Assembly: GCA_903813345.2 (NCBI GenBank)
Contig: CAIIXF020000009.1
Location: 8,490,030-8,554,029, forward strand
Length of the DNA: 64,000 nt
Source: Owenia fusiformis
Lineage: Eukaryota; Annelida; Polychaeta; Sabellida; Oweniidae
Direction of reading: 5' to 3'
In this document: positions 13,330 to 25,763 of the stretch, in pieces
How the letters are laid out: each line of letters begins with the position of its first letter
Position numbering within the stretch: the first letter of the stretch is position 1
The notes under the pieces: model-generated
The model's database searches: none
The model's input: only the letters and a program-made list of their open reading frames with translations
What the model was told of the DNA's origin: nothing
Position numbers and translations under genes: made by a program

Positions 13330-13662
13330 GGTTACCAGATAATTCCGATTGCGTTGAATTGCCTCCGAGTCATTCGTGGATTTGATTCCATGTTAAGTCA
13401 TTGTAGCTGCATGAGACTCAATGAGTGAGAGTAGAGGGACAATTACTATTGCCTTGAAACTTTGAGAGACAACGAATTGTGCTAAAAAGCACATAGTCTT
13501 TCCAAATCCCGTAGGGAGGAATGCGATTGTATCCTTCTTTTTATAACAATTAAAGGCTATTTCAAGCTGGTCTTCCTTCAACACGATGTCACTCATGTTG
13601 AAGTTGGCCTTGTTCTCATTAAAGGCATCCAAGAACTTACTTCTAGTGTTAGTGTCTGACAT
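13330..13662 (-). pseudogene. RecQ-type DEAD/H helicase N-terminal fragment
   Basis: The 89-codon ORF contains a Q-motif-like stretch (LKEDQLEIAFNCY), Walker A in the form LPTGFGKTMCF (about residues 50-60), and motif Ia as IVIVPLLSLIE, the order found at the start of RecQ-family helicase domains. A TAA stop follows residue 89, but the same frame continues with HGIKSTNDSEA, which resembles the next family block (GI-A), so an in-frame stop seems to interrupt it. No DEAH box, motif III or RecQ C-terminal part was found nearby. It is most likely a broken copy. A first coding exon of a larger gene is possible but not supported by a clear splice donor. Confidence 0.6.
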
Positions 13663-13926
13663 ATTTGCAAATGGTTACTACTATACTCAAATTGAACCGA
13701 CGTTGCATCAATAGAATACTAACCGTACGAGTACTACTTGTAATTGAACTTTATTTTATCCACTGGACGACACCTTATTATAAGACAAATTATTCGATTT
13801 AAATTCATGTGATTGGGTTAGCTACAAGTTATATCATGTAACCATTGCCTTTAATGTGAAAATATCATGTTATAAGTATTATTATGATATATTGAAGTAT
13901 ATACAATTTGTAGCACTGCCATGATA

Positions 13927-14927
13927 CAGGGTGACACAAACATATCCAACAATCATAATGTTAAATCGGACATCACCTTATCTCCTAACTGGTACTATTA
14001 CTGAGATTTCGTATCAACACTTTAGTCTACTAAATTAATGTTTAAAACTCATATGTATGTGGGCGTTAATGCAGGGGCATTTCATACAGCCTATAAACAC
14101 CGCCCTTTCATCAAATGTGTTTTCTGGTTTCCTTAATTTCGCCAATTTCTTAAGAAATTGATGGATAATTTCAAGATTATATGAACAGACACATAAACAT
14201 GGCATGTACCACAAATGTTTCTCATATTTAGTTGTTGTTTTTAGTTGTTGTTTTTTGTTGAACCATATATTACGTACATGGATAACTGTAGTTTATTTAC
14301 AAGTAGGCTGCATCTTGTATTAGACCAAAACCTAGCATCAAGTTTCACTAGAGCTGCTTAGAACACTTCTTATCAGATGTGTTGACAGCTCTCCTGATAA
14401 AGAAAGTGACCGGTAATTTCTGGATTTGGAAGTGCCACCCACCTCAAGTTGAATAACTTTTTTGTCTATATGATTCCTGACTTCTTCTTTTGCACATTCA
14501 AACTTTTCAATGATGGTTAACTTACAACATGTGATGTAAATGCCGTCCATTCTATTGCAGGCACACTTCTGGATTCTACTGGCAAACTTGTTAAACACAT
14601 TCGCCTGACATAAGCCCGCAACATATTTACCTCTGGGAGTACTTGAAGGATCATTTGTATGTAAAAAAAAACTCCAAAGCTGATCACATCAGGGCCATAA
14701 CTGGTGGGGAATGTGTTAGGGTTGTCAGTAACTTTACCCATAGAATCCAGGTTTGCCTGACATTTAGAGAAAATCTTACAACGCTCATGAACGTGTATCC
14801 AGTCATCTGAAACTTCTTGTAGAGCTCCATGAAGTTTAGTTTTAGTTTGCCAAAAAAAGAAACCCAGGAATGATAGAGACGAAAAATTGATTAACATGAT
14901 GTGGAAGTCACTTTTTGTGTCACCCTG
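13927..14927. mobile_element. Mariner-like DNA transposon relic, TA target duplication
   Basis: The 1001-bp segment is bounded by CAGGGTGACACAAA and its inverse TTTGTGTCACCCTG, with TA on each side (13925-13926 and 14928-14929), the hallmark of Tc1/mariner elements. On the minus strand, two overlapping frames (14338-14598 and 14517-14897) contain a terminal pattern F-x4-RIQKCACNRMDG that resembles the C-terminal R-x2-C-x4-G of mariner transposases, split by a frameshift. No DDE/D motif is readable, so it is non-functional. A truncated relative is at 5827-6302. Confidence 0.75.
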
Positions 14928-15296
14928 TACAATCCATAGCTAGCAACCCAAACTTGTATTTAAATGGTGCAGGAAAAACTTAACAAAGCATTTACAAAGC
15001 AAGATTTATTTATTTTTCTGTCTTTATTTGAACTACTTGTATGATATATATGATGTCATTACATAAACAAGTTATTTTTATTACATGGATTATGATTAAT
15101 AGAGGCATATCCTTCAATTTTTGGATACAGTTTGACTTGATGATATTCGTTCTTGATTCACAAGGTGTCATCAGTTGCTCCAACTACCGTGGAAGTCGAA
15201 ATGATTCGTCCGGGCCGGATACCGATTTATACATGCACCACGTACCCAAACGTCCACATTTCTGCACAGCGGGTGACCCGGGTGTGACCATGCACT

Positions 15297-15474
15297 CAGG
15301 AGTGTAGCCAGCAGGGTTAGTCAGAAAGGAGTTCAGGCGTTCACCCCATGAATTTTTTGAAAATCAAAATTGCGCAATCTAAGGATTTGAAACTATCATT
15401 TGTAAATCTTCAATAAAGTCTACAATTTGTTTTGTTTTTTTTGGGGGGGGGCATCCCCCTCTGGCTACGCTCAT
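15297..15474. mobile_element. Short non-autonomous element (MITE-like)
   Basis: Inverted ends AGTGTAGCCAGCAGGG and CCCCCTCTGGCTACGCTCA bound about 178 bp that include a G-run and no ORF. The target duplication is not clear. Confidence 0.5.
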
Positions 15475-16106
15475 GTGCAGTTATCTCACTCAGGTTGGTT
15501 CCATCTTTTTGACCATTTTTATGTCATTCACATCCTAAACATACGTGTTCGCATTTGTCGCTCCATCCCTCTGAAATCTGAATCCGTGTTTTACATGTTT
15601 TAAGGCGTCTCTGATCATTATTACACTAATATTCTTTAAGTATGTACGCCTTTCCCTTTTTTTCTCACGAATTTCCATAATTCTGAAAATAAAACAGGAA
15701 AAAAAGTAGGAAACTTAATCATGTTTATCGCAAGCCTCCTACAGTATTACAATATTTTGTACTTATATATAGGATAACCGGGGTTCGTTTCGTTTTATGA
15801 ACTTGTTTCGTTCAGTGTTGCTAACGGCGGTTTATTCCTGAAAGGATTTGCCATTTCGATGTTACCGGAACCAGAACAGAGTTTTCTAAACTAAGAAAAA
15901 GCCTTCTCCCAACATTTTCATAATTATACATCGATGAGGTTACAGGGGGGTATGTGATGATTTGTATTTATTCATAAGGTATGTATGCATGCGTTGATCA
16001 CATTATTTCTGTAACGATACCATCTTATTACGGTTTAATTTGTTCCGCATGTCGAAACCTGCTGAACGATTAAATGATCGCATCAAGGGCAAAATCATCA
16101 TGGAAG

Positions 16107-16167
16107 TTAGACCTAGCCGGGGCCATAAGACATGTCAGATAAGAAACGAGGCCCAGGCTAGGTCTAA
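16107..16167. repeat. Short hairpin, 18-bp arms
   Basis: TTAGACCTAGCCGGGGCC and its inverse (one mismatch) are separated by 25 bases. Confidence 0.75.
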
Positions 16168-16654
16168 TGTTGTTGGACTAGTGGTCAAGTTGTTTTTAGT
16201 TACTAGGGAGATTAAGTTACAAGTTTTTGAGAGAACCTGTACGCGAGCGTGTAATATTTCGACCCCTGGGGATTAGCATTTCACTTTTCCAGGGAACTAA
16301 TTAGAATTGTTCTCCGTATACCTTTATCCTCAATCGGCCATGTTAACACGTACAATTTAAAAACATGTATCTATACCTCCCTGAGTCCCAACTGTCTATT
16401 AAGTATGTGTCGTATATTTGTAGTACATGTACATATTCTGCTTCCCTTCTCAATTATATTCATAGCGTAAACTTCAAACTCATAAAAAGTGTGTTACAAT
16501 ACGTTTGTATATATTAGCTCTTGAAGATATTTGTTTTTCATCGTAGCAATTTAACATATTATAAAATCATTTACATGGGTCCTTATTTTCAATATGTTTA
16601 ATTTATAGGACATGACAATATATGTTACTTGACTTTATGTCCTACAACTCTGAA

Positions 16655-16850
16655 GGACTAGTCTCGGTTTGGATAACGAAGTTCAAAAGTCTACCGCACT
16701 GGTTTGGACAATTTTACATATCATAGATTGAAATGTCCTCTTTTGATTATCCATAATTTGATTTAGGTTTTATTTCTATATTTTTCATAAAAAAATTATT
16801 AGCGCAGTTAGACTTACGAACTTCGTTCTCCAAAACCGGGACTTGTCATT
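16655..16850. repeat. Diverged inverted pair
   Basis: The segments GGTTTGGATAACGAAGTTC and GAACTTCGTTCTCCAAAACC face each other about 130 bp apart, suggesting the ends of a small decayed element. Confidence 0.45.
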
Positions 16851-17083
16851 TATTGAATCGGTCTACTGGAGGTTACGCCTGCTTGGGACAATTTTGAAAT
16901 TTTTACATATTTTAGATTTGAATGTTTTCTTTTTAAGGCTAGTTTATTTAATATTAATCATATTTACAAAAAAATATAGCAGTGGGTTCATATATGAAAT
17001 GCAAGCCGAGGTCTTATGACATTTTTCGATTGTAGTACATCAACAGGAACATGAAAATCAGTTACTCGGTTATGGTGGAAGAT

Positions 17084-17129
<46 letters not shown>
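17084..17129. repeat. (TGA)n microsatellite
   Basis: About fifteen uninterrupted TGA units, followed by a degraded TGATGA tail to 17159. Confidence 0.95.
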
Positions 17130-17130
<1 letters not shown>

Positions 17131-17793
17131 GATGATCATATTGATGAAGATGATGATAATATAATAATATTGTAATATCATGTTCTACTTGTTGACATGT
17201 CCAGATAGTTGAAAGTGAGCTTCGTCATACACGTCATTCACTAAAATGAAAAAAACGTACATAAAAATCAAAAATAAAATAAAAATTGCATCAATTCTAA
17301 GTCATTTCAGAAAGTTTGAGACCAAGCATACCAATAATGAATGAGTTATTACACTTTAAACTCAGTAACATTTTTTGGCCCACCCTGTATATGGCACATT
17401 AATATGCCTAAAATATGTTTTACAAATACATGTATTTCTCACAATATCGATTGAAAATATATTCAATCATAATTAATCGTAATGAATGATGGATTAATCA
17501 TACCAAAATCCATCTAATGTTATGATACAATTTATATTCGGTAGAAAATGTTATTTGATCATAATTAACAAATGATCAAACTATCTATCAAGTGCAGTCG
17601 TGTATGATGCATTTTTCTCATTAAGCTTGCCCATTAGCGTTTATGTCCCATATATGAGACGCTTTTATTTTGTGTACGTTTGAAGATGACATCATTGTTC
17701 ATTAGTACTTTATATTTCTTAGAAAAAGAGATACATTATTTTCATGCTCAAGGTCACCTAACCTTACGTTTCCGAATGATTTAAAGTTATATA

Positions 17794-18858
17794 CAGGGTG
17801 GCCCCCTACACGTACTCGGGTGCATCAAAAAGTTTTGGAATTTTGACTCTATCTCAAGTGCTACATTGAGATATGTTTTGCAATTTGGCACAATTATAGA
17901 GATCATTTATCCATACAAAATGTGCCAAGATTTGGTTGCTCATCTCTGATTGGTTAAAATATATGGTTCCTATGGTAACAGAAACCGAGGGTACTCGATT
18001 CCATCTGAAATATGTATATTTTAAATTCCATGCTATTCTATTATTGTTATCATTTAGTCACCAAAATTGCAGATGTGTGTGTCTTTTTATTCCTTTTTCT
18101 CTTTCTTATTTTTCTGAAGACATTACATAAGATTTATGGTATATGGCTCTACACTGTACTTGATGTAGATTGTGGGGAACAATTGTGAATTTTGGCTGCC
18201 ATTTTGTTTCAAGTTCTTAAGTAAATTTTCTCTTTTCTGCTCATGGGCAATGACTGATACAAATAACTTCAGAAATGGAAACACAGAAGCCTCATTAAAT
18301 GCATGGTGGACAATGGGAAAACTTTTTAAAAAAAAGATACATATGACATTGTAAAGGGTGCATTTGGTGATGAGACCAAAGACTATACATACATGTACTT
18401 TGAAACCCAGGGGGAGCTTACCACAGCCGTGAGGGAGTGCTTGACTGTTTTATCAGCAGACGGATTCCTAGCTGTGTTCAAAGACTGGATGCACAGACAT
18501 GCTATATTATGAATAATTTGATAGAGAACAATGTTTTATATGTCGAACATTGTTATTAGGAGACTAACTTTTGTCTAGATTAATGTCAACAAGGTGTTGG
18601 CAAATTGATCTTGTTGATTCCGATTTCGTGGCAATTTTTGCGTAATAAAAAATGTGCATGGAACCATGATGTCGCCCCCTCTGTTGCCATGACAACAATT
18701 CTTGCAAATTGACTTCTTACAAATTCTACAGGTATGTATATCTATAAATGTATGATCAACGTATGTGCCAAATGTGAGGACATATAACTCAATATGGTTA
18801 TTGCGATAGAGTCAAACTTGCAAAACGTTTTGATGCATCCAAGTATATATATATATGG
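17794..18858 (+). mobile_element. Mariner-like element relic with transposase C-terminus
   Basis: The left end CAGGGTGGCCCCCTACACGT follows TA at 17792-17793. About 30-50 bp inside it, GCATCAAAAAGTTTTGG and GACTCTATC recur in inverse near 18805-18843 (GATAGAGTC, GTTTTGATGCATCC), so the right end is near 18858 but degraded. On the plus strand 18363-18512 encodes a 49-residue open tail (YFETQGELTTAVRECL...FKDWMHRH) resembling the terminal region of mariner transposases, ending in TGA. The catalytic core is not readable. Confidence 0.6.
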
Positions 18859-18859
18859 T

Positions 18860-20146
18860 GTCTCAAATGTACCCCAAAGTACATATCAACAGCATAGACC
18901 AACGAATCAATATTTTCAGACAATTTTTGCATGGTCCTGTAGTCAAAACATGTACGTTTCCCCCCCCCCCTATACACAGTTTTTAATTCAACTTAACTTT
19001 TACACCACATAATCAATGTAACCTTAAATTTCGATGACAGTCTGTATCCTTACTACTACATTGTTCATCACATTTGATATTTCCGGTGGAATGTTTTTTT
19101 TCTGTTCGGATGCTGGTCTAAGTTGTCCTAGGTCTCTTAGCTTGGGTCTCGCACAAAAATGCCCCAGAGAAAAAAGTATGGGCTGTCTGGGAGGCCCTCA
19201 CAATGTCTTATAGCCCCCTAATACAGGGAGGTCAGACGTCCAAGAAACTGCATTGGTTGGAATTCTAGTGTAGTTATTGTTGTGTGTAGAGAGGCTCAAT
19301 CAATTTGATACCACTGTGTTTTCATTTGGATATCATTTGGTCTCCAGGCTAGCCTGTGTAACTCTGGAATGTAACTCCTGAATCATTTGCCGATAACTGA
19401 CCTGATTCTCTGTGTTTGTTCTGCCATTGTCATCTTCAAACATCTTTCTCTGGGGATATCTGAAGGAGTGTTTTAATGCTCAGTCCAAGCAAAAAGAGCA
19501 AGAACAACTTAAGGGCAACATCCAATGAGAAATCCAAAACCGCAATTATTATCAAATGTCGTGAACAATGTAGCAGTAAAGATACAGGCCGTCATAGAAA
19601 TATGAGGTTACATTGATTATGTGGTATGAAAAGGTAAAAGGTTAAAGCATCAAAAAGGCAAGACTGAAATAAAAATGGTGTATTAGGGAGAAAATGTTAA
19701 TGTTTTGGCTACATGACAATATGTCTGAAAATATTGATTGGTTTATCTGTGCTTTTGATAAACTTTTGGATACATTCTTTGAGACACCCTGTATTTATTC
19801 GTGACAATTTATGCGGTATTGATGATGCTTGGATTTTATATATATTCTCTTTAGTAATTAAGTGCAATAGATAGGTCGCATACGTCTTTGATAAGTTCTT
19901 AGAATACAGGGTGAAACAAACAAAGCTATCCTTCAATTTTGGAATAACTTTCTAAATCATGATGGAATCCCTGCCAATTTGTGCAAAGTGTTCAATTGAG
20001 AAAACAATCATGCACACAACACAAATTGTGAGGATTCCTTTATTATTGAGAAAGTAGCCAGGGTAACGTTTATTTTGTGCCACGATGTATATTTATTTCT
20101 AACAACTTCAAAAACACCAGTCACATTCAAAAACGATGTATATTAG
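18860..20146. other. Intergenic with isolated mariner-like termini
   Basis: GAGACACCCTGTA near 19783-19795 and TACAGGGTGAAACAAACAAA near 19905 face away from each other and have no matching partners nearby, so they look like ends of two truncated elements. No gene was recognised. Confidence 0.4.
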
Positions 20147-23100
20147 CTAGTCATGAATCGGATTTTCGAAACGTATCTTATCCTTAGGTGGGCAGCAGTT
20201 TTCCAAAGCATTGTTTTCATTTTCATCAACATTTTCTTCGTCATTTTGTCCTGGAGTGATGAAAACGTTGTCGTGGGATGACATGGATGGATCCTCGTCA
20301 AAATAGTGGAACGGTTTTAAGTAGAAGCTAAGAGTATTGCCTGCAGTTGTTGTTACCGGGACATCAGTAGCGGAAGTAGGAAGGTGTTGTAGCCCGACTG
20401 TGACCCATGCCACCAAATCCTGAAATATTTGTACATTTGTTGTGCCGAAGTAATTAAAAGTAATCTATAAAAGTACAATTACAAGTTACAACAAGATAAT
20501 ACAGTAATTATGAAGAGAAGCTTCTTGCTACCTAATGGACCATTCCAGTAGAACATTTTTTGAGACGATTGAATAAGGGAATGCGTACTTGTTTGAAGTA
20601 AAATATTTTTATAAGAATTTATTAGAATATCAATGATTCTAAGAAGCCTTCGCTAAAATAAGTTTAAAAGTCTTCGAGTTGATCAATTAGGAGAAGACGT
20701 CCCGTAATAATAGCCAGAATGTTGTCAGTTGTAGGTAAATCTGTTTACAAATACTAGATATCGTATTCCAATGGTTGTCCGAAATCTCCAATAACTTTTA
20801 TTCAATTTTTACTTAAAAATAATACCATACCACGATATAACACTGTTTCATTTGTACAGCAAAATATGGTAGGGTTTCATGGAAAGATGTCTATTCGACA
20901 CATCTTCTTGAATTTTCTCCTTAGTTCAATTTAGTTATATTTACTAGAAACGTACCTCATCCGTTATATTTTCATTATCTGATATATACGAGTCAAAATT
21001 CAGAACTGGATCTAATTGGTTGAATGAATTGTAGATCGTTGAACTCGTGTCCTCATCATCCTGAAAAGAGCAGACCATTTAATTTGGACATATTACCATA
21101 TATAATATCATATAACTTACTTACTAGGTATTTGAACTGGCTATGCATCGATCAATCAATGGCAGTTTTGCAATTCATGATATACTCTACGCCCAAGAAC
21201 ATTGCTATTGATTAAGCTTAATAACTATTTTCTAAAAGTAACCTATCGGACAGCCAATCATATTGTCCCTTTAAAAAAATGTGCAATGGCTTGACGGTTT
21301 CCAAATGAAGAAATCAAATATAATTATTAGATAGAAATGATATTCCTCAAAATCATAGGATACCATATGAATATCACACAACCGTACAGCTTCTAGAATT
21401 TATGAGTAGTTTCGGATATTATTAATCATCAGCATTACTATTTTAAATAATCATGTTTATAGCATTTTTATATACAGACAGCGTTGTGTATCGTACTTAA
21501 GAATCATTTTGTCTTGTGTTTGTATCTGTTAAAGTTAACATATATCCTAAGTTAGGACATATGTTAACTTTAACAGATACAAACACAAGACAAAATGAAT
21601 AAATGAAGAGTATGGCTATATGCTTACGTGATATCGGGTAACCGCTAACTGATATTTTGCCCATGCCACGGATCCCATTTTAGACCATTTATCTGGAAAT
21701 AAGAATTTGCTTGCTCCTTGGTTGTCGAGATAATACGCTTTGTTGTATTTCAATTTACTTTTAGGCGCATTGTTGTTGTAAAAAATGTTAAACTTAGGTT
21801 GAGAGTATTTAAACCTATAGTTAGCTTGATTTTCCGTTATTTTAAGATACGTTTTTATATATTGTTCGTATGATTCATCCCGTATATTCTTTCCTACTTT
21901 ATGAGTTGTCGGTCTGATTTTCACAGCGAGTGTTTCGTGTCTATTGCTTCTTCCTTTGATGTCAACATCAACCTTGAAATTGAAAAGATGTTGGTGAAAC
22001 ATAGCAAATACATTTTCATGTATTTGAAATCCATATTTTCCTCTTTCCGCTGTGCTGTCTTTTGTGAACTCAGTTACTACATAAGCAGATGCCGAGACTT
22101 TAGTGCCTAGCACTCCATTCTGATAGAATATAAAATCATAGATGAAATCATAGTTGTCAATAGTTTGCATTGTTCTAAGAACTAATGCATTGTTTGGCAT
22201 ACCAGCATAGAATGCGTAACTTCCATCTGATGTATATTCATAATGGCGTTTCAAAGGTGGACCATCAATGTCCTCAAAAATGCAAAATGCATTCGGAATC
22301 ACAACGCTCGTGCCAAAAATGTAGTTGTATATGGTACTATTGAAATAGGTTGAACCTTTGGGACAGTCAACACCAGGAGCCATCGGGGAAATAAAGTTAC
22401 CAAGAAGAACCTCACCGTCAAGATATACGTTGGCATGACGGCTCATCGGGGTATTGCCTGTGTACGATAACAATGCCTCCTGGAGGCTCAGCTCATAAAC
22501 AATTCTTTCTTTTCTAAATCGAATGTCAAATAATTGTGGGCCCGTCGATTGCCGATTGGAGAATTCGAATTCCCAATTAATATACGTCACTCGATTCCCT
22601 TCAATTGCAAATCGTCTGCCATCTTGAGGAAAGCAATCGGGTCCCCTCCTTTTGCTGGATTTAGAGTTCTTTTTAGCACGTTGTTTCATAGAAGAAAATA
22701 TGTCAGTATTACTTAAGGGTATGGTCACCCTAGCTACTGTTCCATTGTTATATTTTCTCATCAAATCGTCAGAGGAATCGAAAAATTGATCATTGTACCA
22801 CACTTGGAATACTTTCCAACTTGTCGAATTGGAACTTGTCATATTCAATAGCATCTGAAGAGGTAAAGGATACAAACGGTCTGATCCTAATGAAATATCA
22901 ACCTTACGTTTAAGGTAAACCCACATAACACGACTGTGTTCAAGTACAGTCGGTCTCAGAAAGTTATACGAAATGCAGCGTTTACGGCAGTCGTCATTCA
23001 TATGAAATTCATCAAAGCTTTCCTGCAAGAGTCTTTTCAATTTGCGCCCTTCCTTGTGAACGAGCGCAGCTATTGCTGAAGCATCAGATGGTGTGTAAAA

Positions 23101-23547
23101 TGTGCGCTCTGAAAATTTCAAGTCCCTGCGATTCCATCTTGGATTTTCCGCTCTAAAATGGTATGTTAGATTTGGCAATGGTCCTACCGTGTATTCTGCG
23201 ATTTCTAGAGGCGAATACAAAACCACTCTTGCTTCTCGTAAAGGCACTGGACCATTACGATCTATATGTTCCAAAACATCTTCCTTCGAAGTGGTTTTCT
23301 TTTCAATTACATATGCAAATGTATCAGACAAGCCACCGTTTGTTGATTTTGTTGTATTCAATTCTTTCTTAATGTACCGTAACACTTCGCCTATTTCGGA
23401 ACTTGTAAGTTCGCTAAATATGGACGGATGCTTTACTGGTGTAACGTTGATTTTACCAGAGCATGTCTTCCCGCTTGATGGATTTATAGCAATACAAAAA
23501 GTGATAATAAATATTATCCCGAGATCACGTTGTAGGCCTATCATCAT
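20147..23547 (-). CDS. Copper-containing amine oxidase, copy B (diverged paralogue)
   Basis: Same family and exon plan as copies A and C: exons 21628-23547, 20956-21060 and 20147-20419, all junctions phase 0, introns 567 and 536 bp. The predicted protein is 765 aa. Residues 1-25 form a signal-like hydrophobic start. The catalytic Asp is about D377 (YLDGEVLLG), copper ligands are H518 and H520 (FHQHLFNF) and H687 in exon 3 (GLQHLP), then YFDEDPS. The cofactor Tyr is Y466 in NYDF: the second aromatic of the usual NYD/E-Y/N consensus is Phe, unlike A and C. The rest is conserved, so activity is plausible. Introns are three times longer than in A and C, and intron 1 holds a long perfect-type hairpin. 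A plus-strand ORF at 23102-23554 is only the antisense shadow of exon 1. Confidence 0.95.
21505..21597. repeat. 93-bp near-perfect hairpin in intron 1 of amine oxidase B
   Basis: Two arms of about 45 bp (left begins CATTTTGTCTTGTGTTTGTA, right ends in its complement) have one mismatch and almost no loop. It lies 30 bases downstream of the exon 1 splice donor in the transcript sense. Confidence 0.95.
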
Positions 23548-23559
23548 TCTTTAGTGTAT

Positions 23560-24014
23560 ATTTGCGATCAGAAAATTGAAAATATTATAACACATGTGGT
23601 GTCTAATGTAATCATTGTGTAATCTATTATAATGTGTTTTAGAAATGCAATCATGTTTGAATTAATTGCCATTTGCATTAGCATTAATCAATCACATACT
23701 ATATGTGATAAAAATGATTTATAATACTCTTTAAATGAATTACTTGCACTTAGTTAAAAACTACTTTACCATTACATCATTGTGTTTATTTATTTTGAAT
23801 GAATCGATTTAGTTTCATAAACAAATATTTGTTTCATAAAGCTGTAGTGTTTTCGGTATATGCGCTCTTTGATTGGCTAAAGCAGGAGGAAAAAACTGAA
23901 TGGGTTTGTTGTTGGATTTATTATGAATTGCATAATATATCTTGGGTATTTCTCGGAAATGTACGGTCGTAAACGCGTGTGATCATGGAAGCCCTTTGAT
24001 ATGTCATTCATGTC
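23560..24014. other. Upstream region of amine oxidase B, no gene
   Basis: AT-rich intergenic sequence between copy B and the start of the right segmental duplication. No promoter element can be assigned with confidence. Confidence 0.45.
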
Positions 24015-25166
24015 ATCCTATGAAAAGTTGATGATAATGGCTTTGAAATTTGTAAACAAAGACATTTACCATGTCGCCCTCAACATTCATTTCACAAAAC
24101 TCTTGATTGTTTATTAAGATGAATTCATTTTGCATCGTATATTTTACGTAATGTACTCTGATATTGATTTAAAGTATCACTGATCTATGTATTGTGTAAG
24201 GTGATTACTTGTTTATGGTTACTGTTACATAAATCAACAAACATGATAAAAGACCAGGCATAGTGTGGCAAGTGATTTACCATGATTACTTTCTCAATTT
24301 AAATATGACATTTTTCATTGACACAGTATGTTATCTTTCAAGTAAATTCTCATGGATAATGAAAATATCAATCGAACAAATCAGAAAGTTATCAATAGGG
24401 ACCCTAAGTCAACAATTTCTTTTCAAAATGTTGAACCCAATGGGAGCCAGGACTCGTATAGATGGCAGTTAACTACTAGGTTGTTCTCCACAACTGGCCC
24501 ATTGGTTTATGTGTAAATATTGCTGTTTTGAAACTTCAAATTCTCCACATATATCAAATAAATATCATATTTTCCTTCATCATTATTTACAAACATGTTT
24601 CAAGATTCAAAATGAGAAGTTTTGAATATTTTCAATAAAATTTATCTATTGACAGTCCTGAAGGCCATTCCTCAATAGAGGATCTTCTTTTTCTGATTTT
24701 TATTGCTTGAAAAGATTATTCAAAAAACTTTAAAGGTAGCATGATATTGAAAGTCTAGTTTAATTTTGAACATATTATTTAACAAAAAACACTGTAGTCA
24801 TGACCAGAAAGTACTCATGGTGAAAGATATGACTGTCCCAAATCATTTGCCATACTAAACACGGTCCCTTTACTTTCATTTTCACATTAAAAGCCCTCTG
24901 GGAAATAGACGTAACCTTGCAACAAAAGCCAGGAATAGGAAAAAGGAGTCAGTAGGAATACCAGCGCTACTAGGCCTCGATTTCGATGCTGATGTAAATC
25001 TGTGTATTAACCTAGCGATTGATCCCGTTTAATCAAAAGCGAGGAGAAGTCAAACAAATGTTACCCAGCTGCCACTTCAACAAGTACTTGGTAACTTTTT
25101 GAGCCAAAACGGAAAAAACAAAAACAAAAATATACAAAACACAACACAACAAGAAAGAATCAACTA

Positions 25167-25660
25167 AAGCCCGGTATACACCAATGGGGCAAAATCCAAC
25201 TTGCCCCATCGAGTCCCATCTTGCCCCATCGAATCCCATTTTGCCCCATCGAATCCCACGAAGTCCCATGGGACCTTGATGACTTTGTCCCATCGTGCCC
25301 CATGGAGTCCCATCAAGCCCCATGGAGTCCCATCAAATCCCACCGTGCCCCATTGGTCTATGTCGGGCCTCACACAACACGTCATATGATCGAGAATCCC
25401 ACGATGCCCCATGGAAAGAATGAACATGTTCATTCTCGATGGGACTCCATGGGACTCCGTGGGATTTTGCCCCATCAAGTCCCACGCGGGACTTCATGGG
25501 ACCTCGTGGGACTCGATGGGGCAAGATGGGGCAAAATTCAACGGAGTTCCATGGAGTCCCACGGACTTCATGGGGCAAAATCCCAAAAGGTCCCACGAGG
25601 TCCCACGCAATGTTAAGTCTATGGAGGTCCCAACTTGCCCCATTGGTGTATACCGGGCTT
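25167..25660. mobile_element. TA-flanked non-autonomous element with a GTCCCAT/GCCCCAT-word interior
   Basis: The 494-bp insertion has 26-bp perfect terminal inverted repeats beginning AAGCCCGGTATACACCAATG and TA on both sides (25165-25166, 25661-25662). The paralogous site near 7596-7600 carries one TA and no insertion, defining the borders. The interior consists of variants of GTCCCATxGAG and TTGCCCCATCGA on both strands, plus one ATGAACATGTTCAT palindrome near 25421-25434. The overlapping ORFs in this interval (25033-25704, all frames) reflect the low-complexity words and do not encode a transposase. Confidence 0.9.
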
Positions 25661-25763
25661 TAGAACACAAACAGTTAAAAGAAAACCTCAATGTCCCAAA
25701 CTAAAAACAAAATGAATAAGATTTCAGAACTAACCCCTAAGGGTTTGTACAGTCCAATACGAA

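Larger units (their letters stand above)
14930..17793. other. Intergenic with small repeats, no gene
   Basis: Contains a short element at 15297-15474, a hairpin at 16107-16167, an inverted pair at 16655-16850, a TGA microsatellite at 17084-17129 and an isolated mariner-like terminus (GGCCCACCCTGTA) near 17380-17393. ORFs here have no recognisable product. Confidence 0.5.

Noticed and set aside
15041-15307. 88-codon plus-strand ORF
   Set aside because: Runs into the end of a MITE and has no recognisable domain.
23102-23554. 150-codon plus-strand ORF
   Set aside because: Antisense to exon 1 of amine oxidase B; no domain.
25033-25704. Overlapping ORFs rich in MG, DG and SH
   Set aside because: They arise from GTCCCAT/GCCCCAT repeats in the TA-flanked element.
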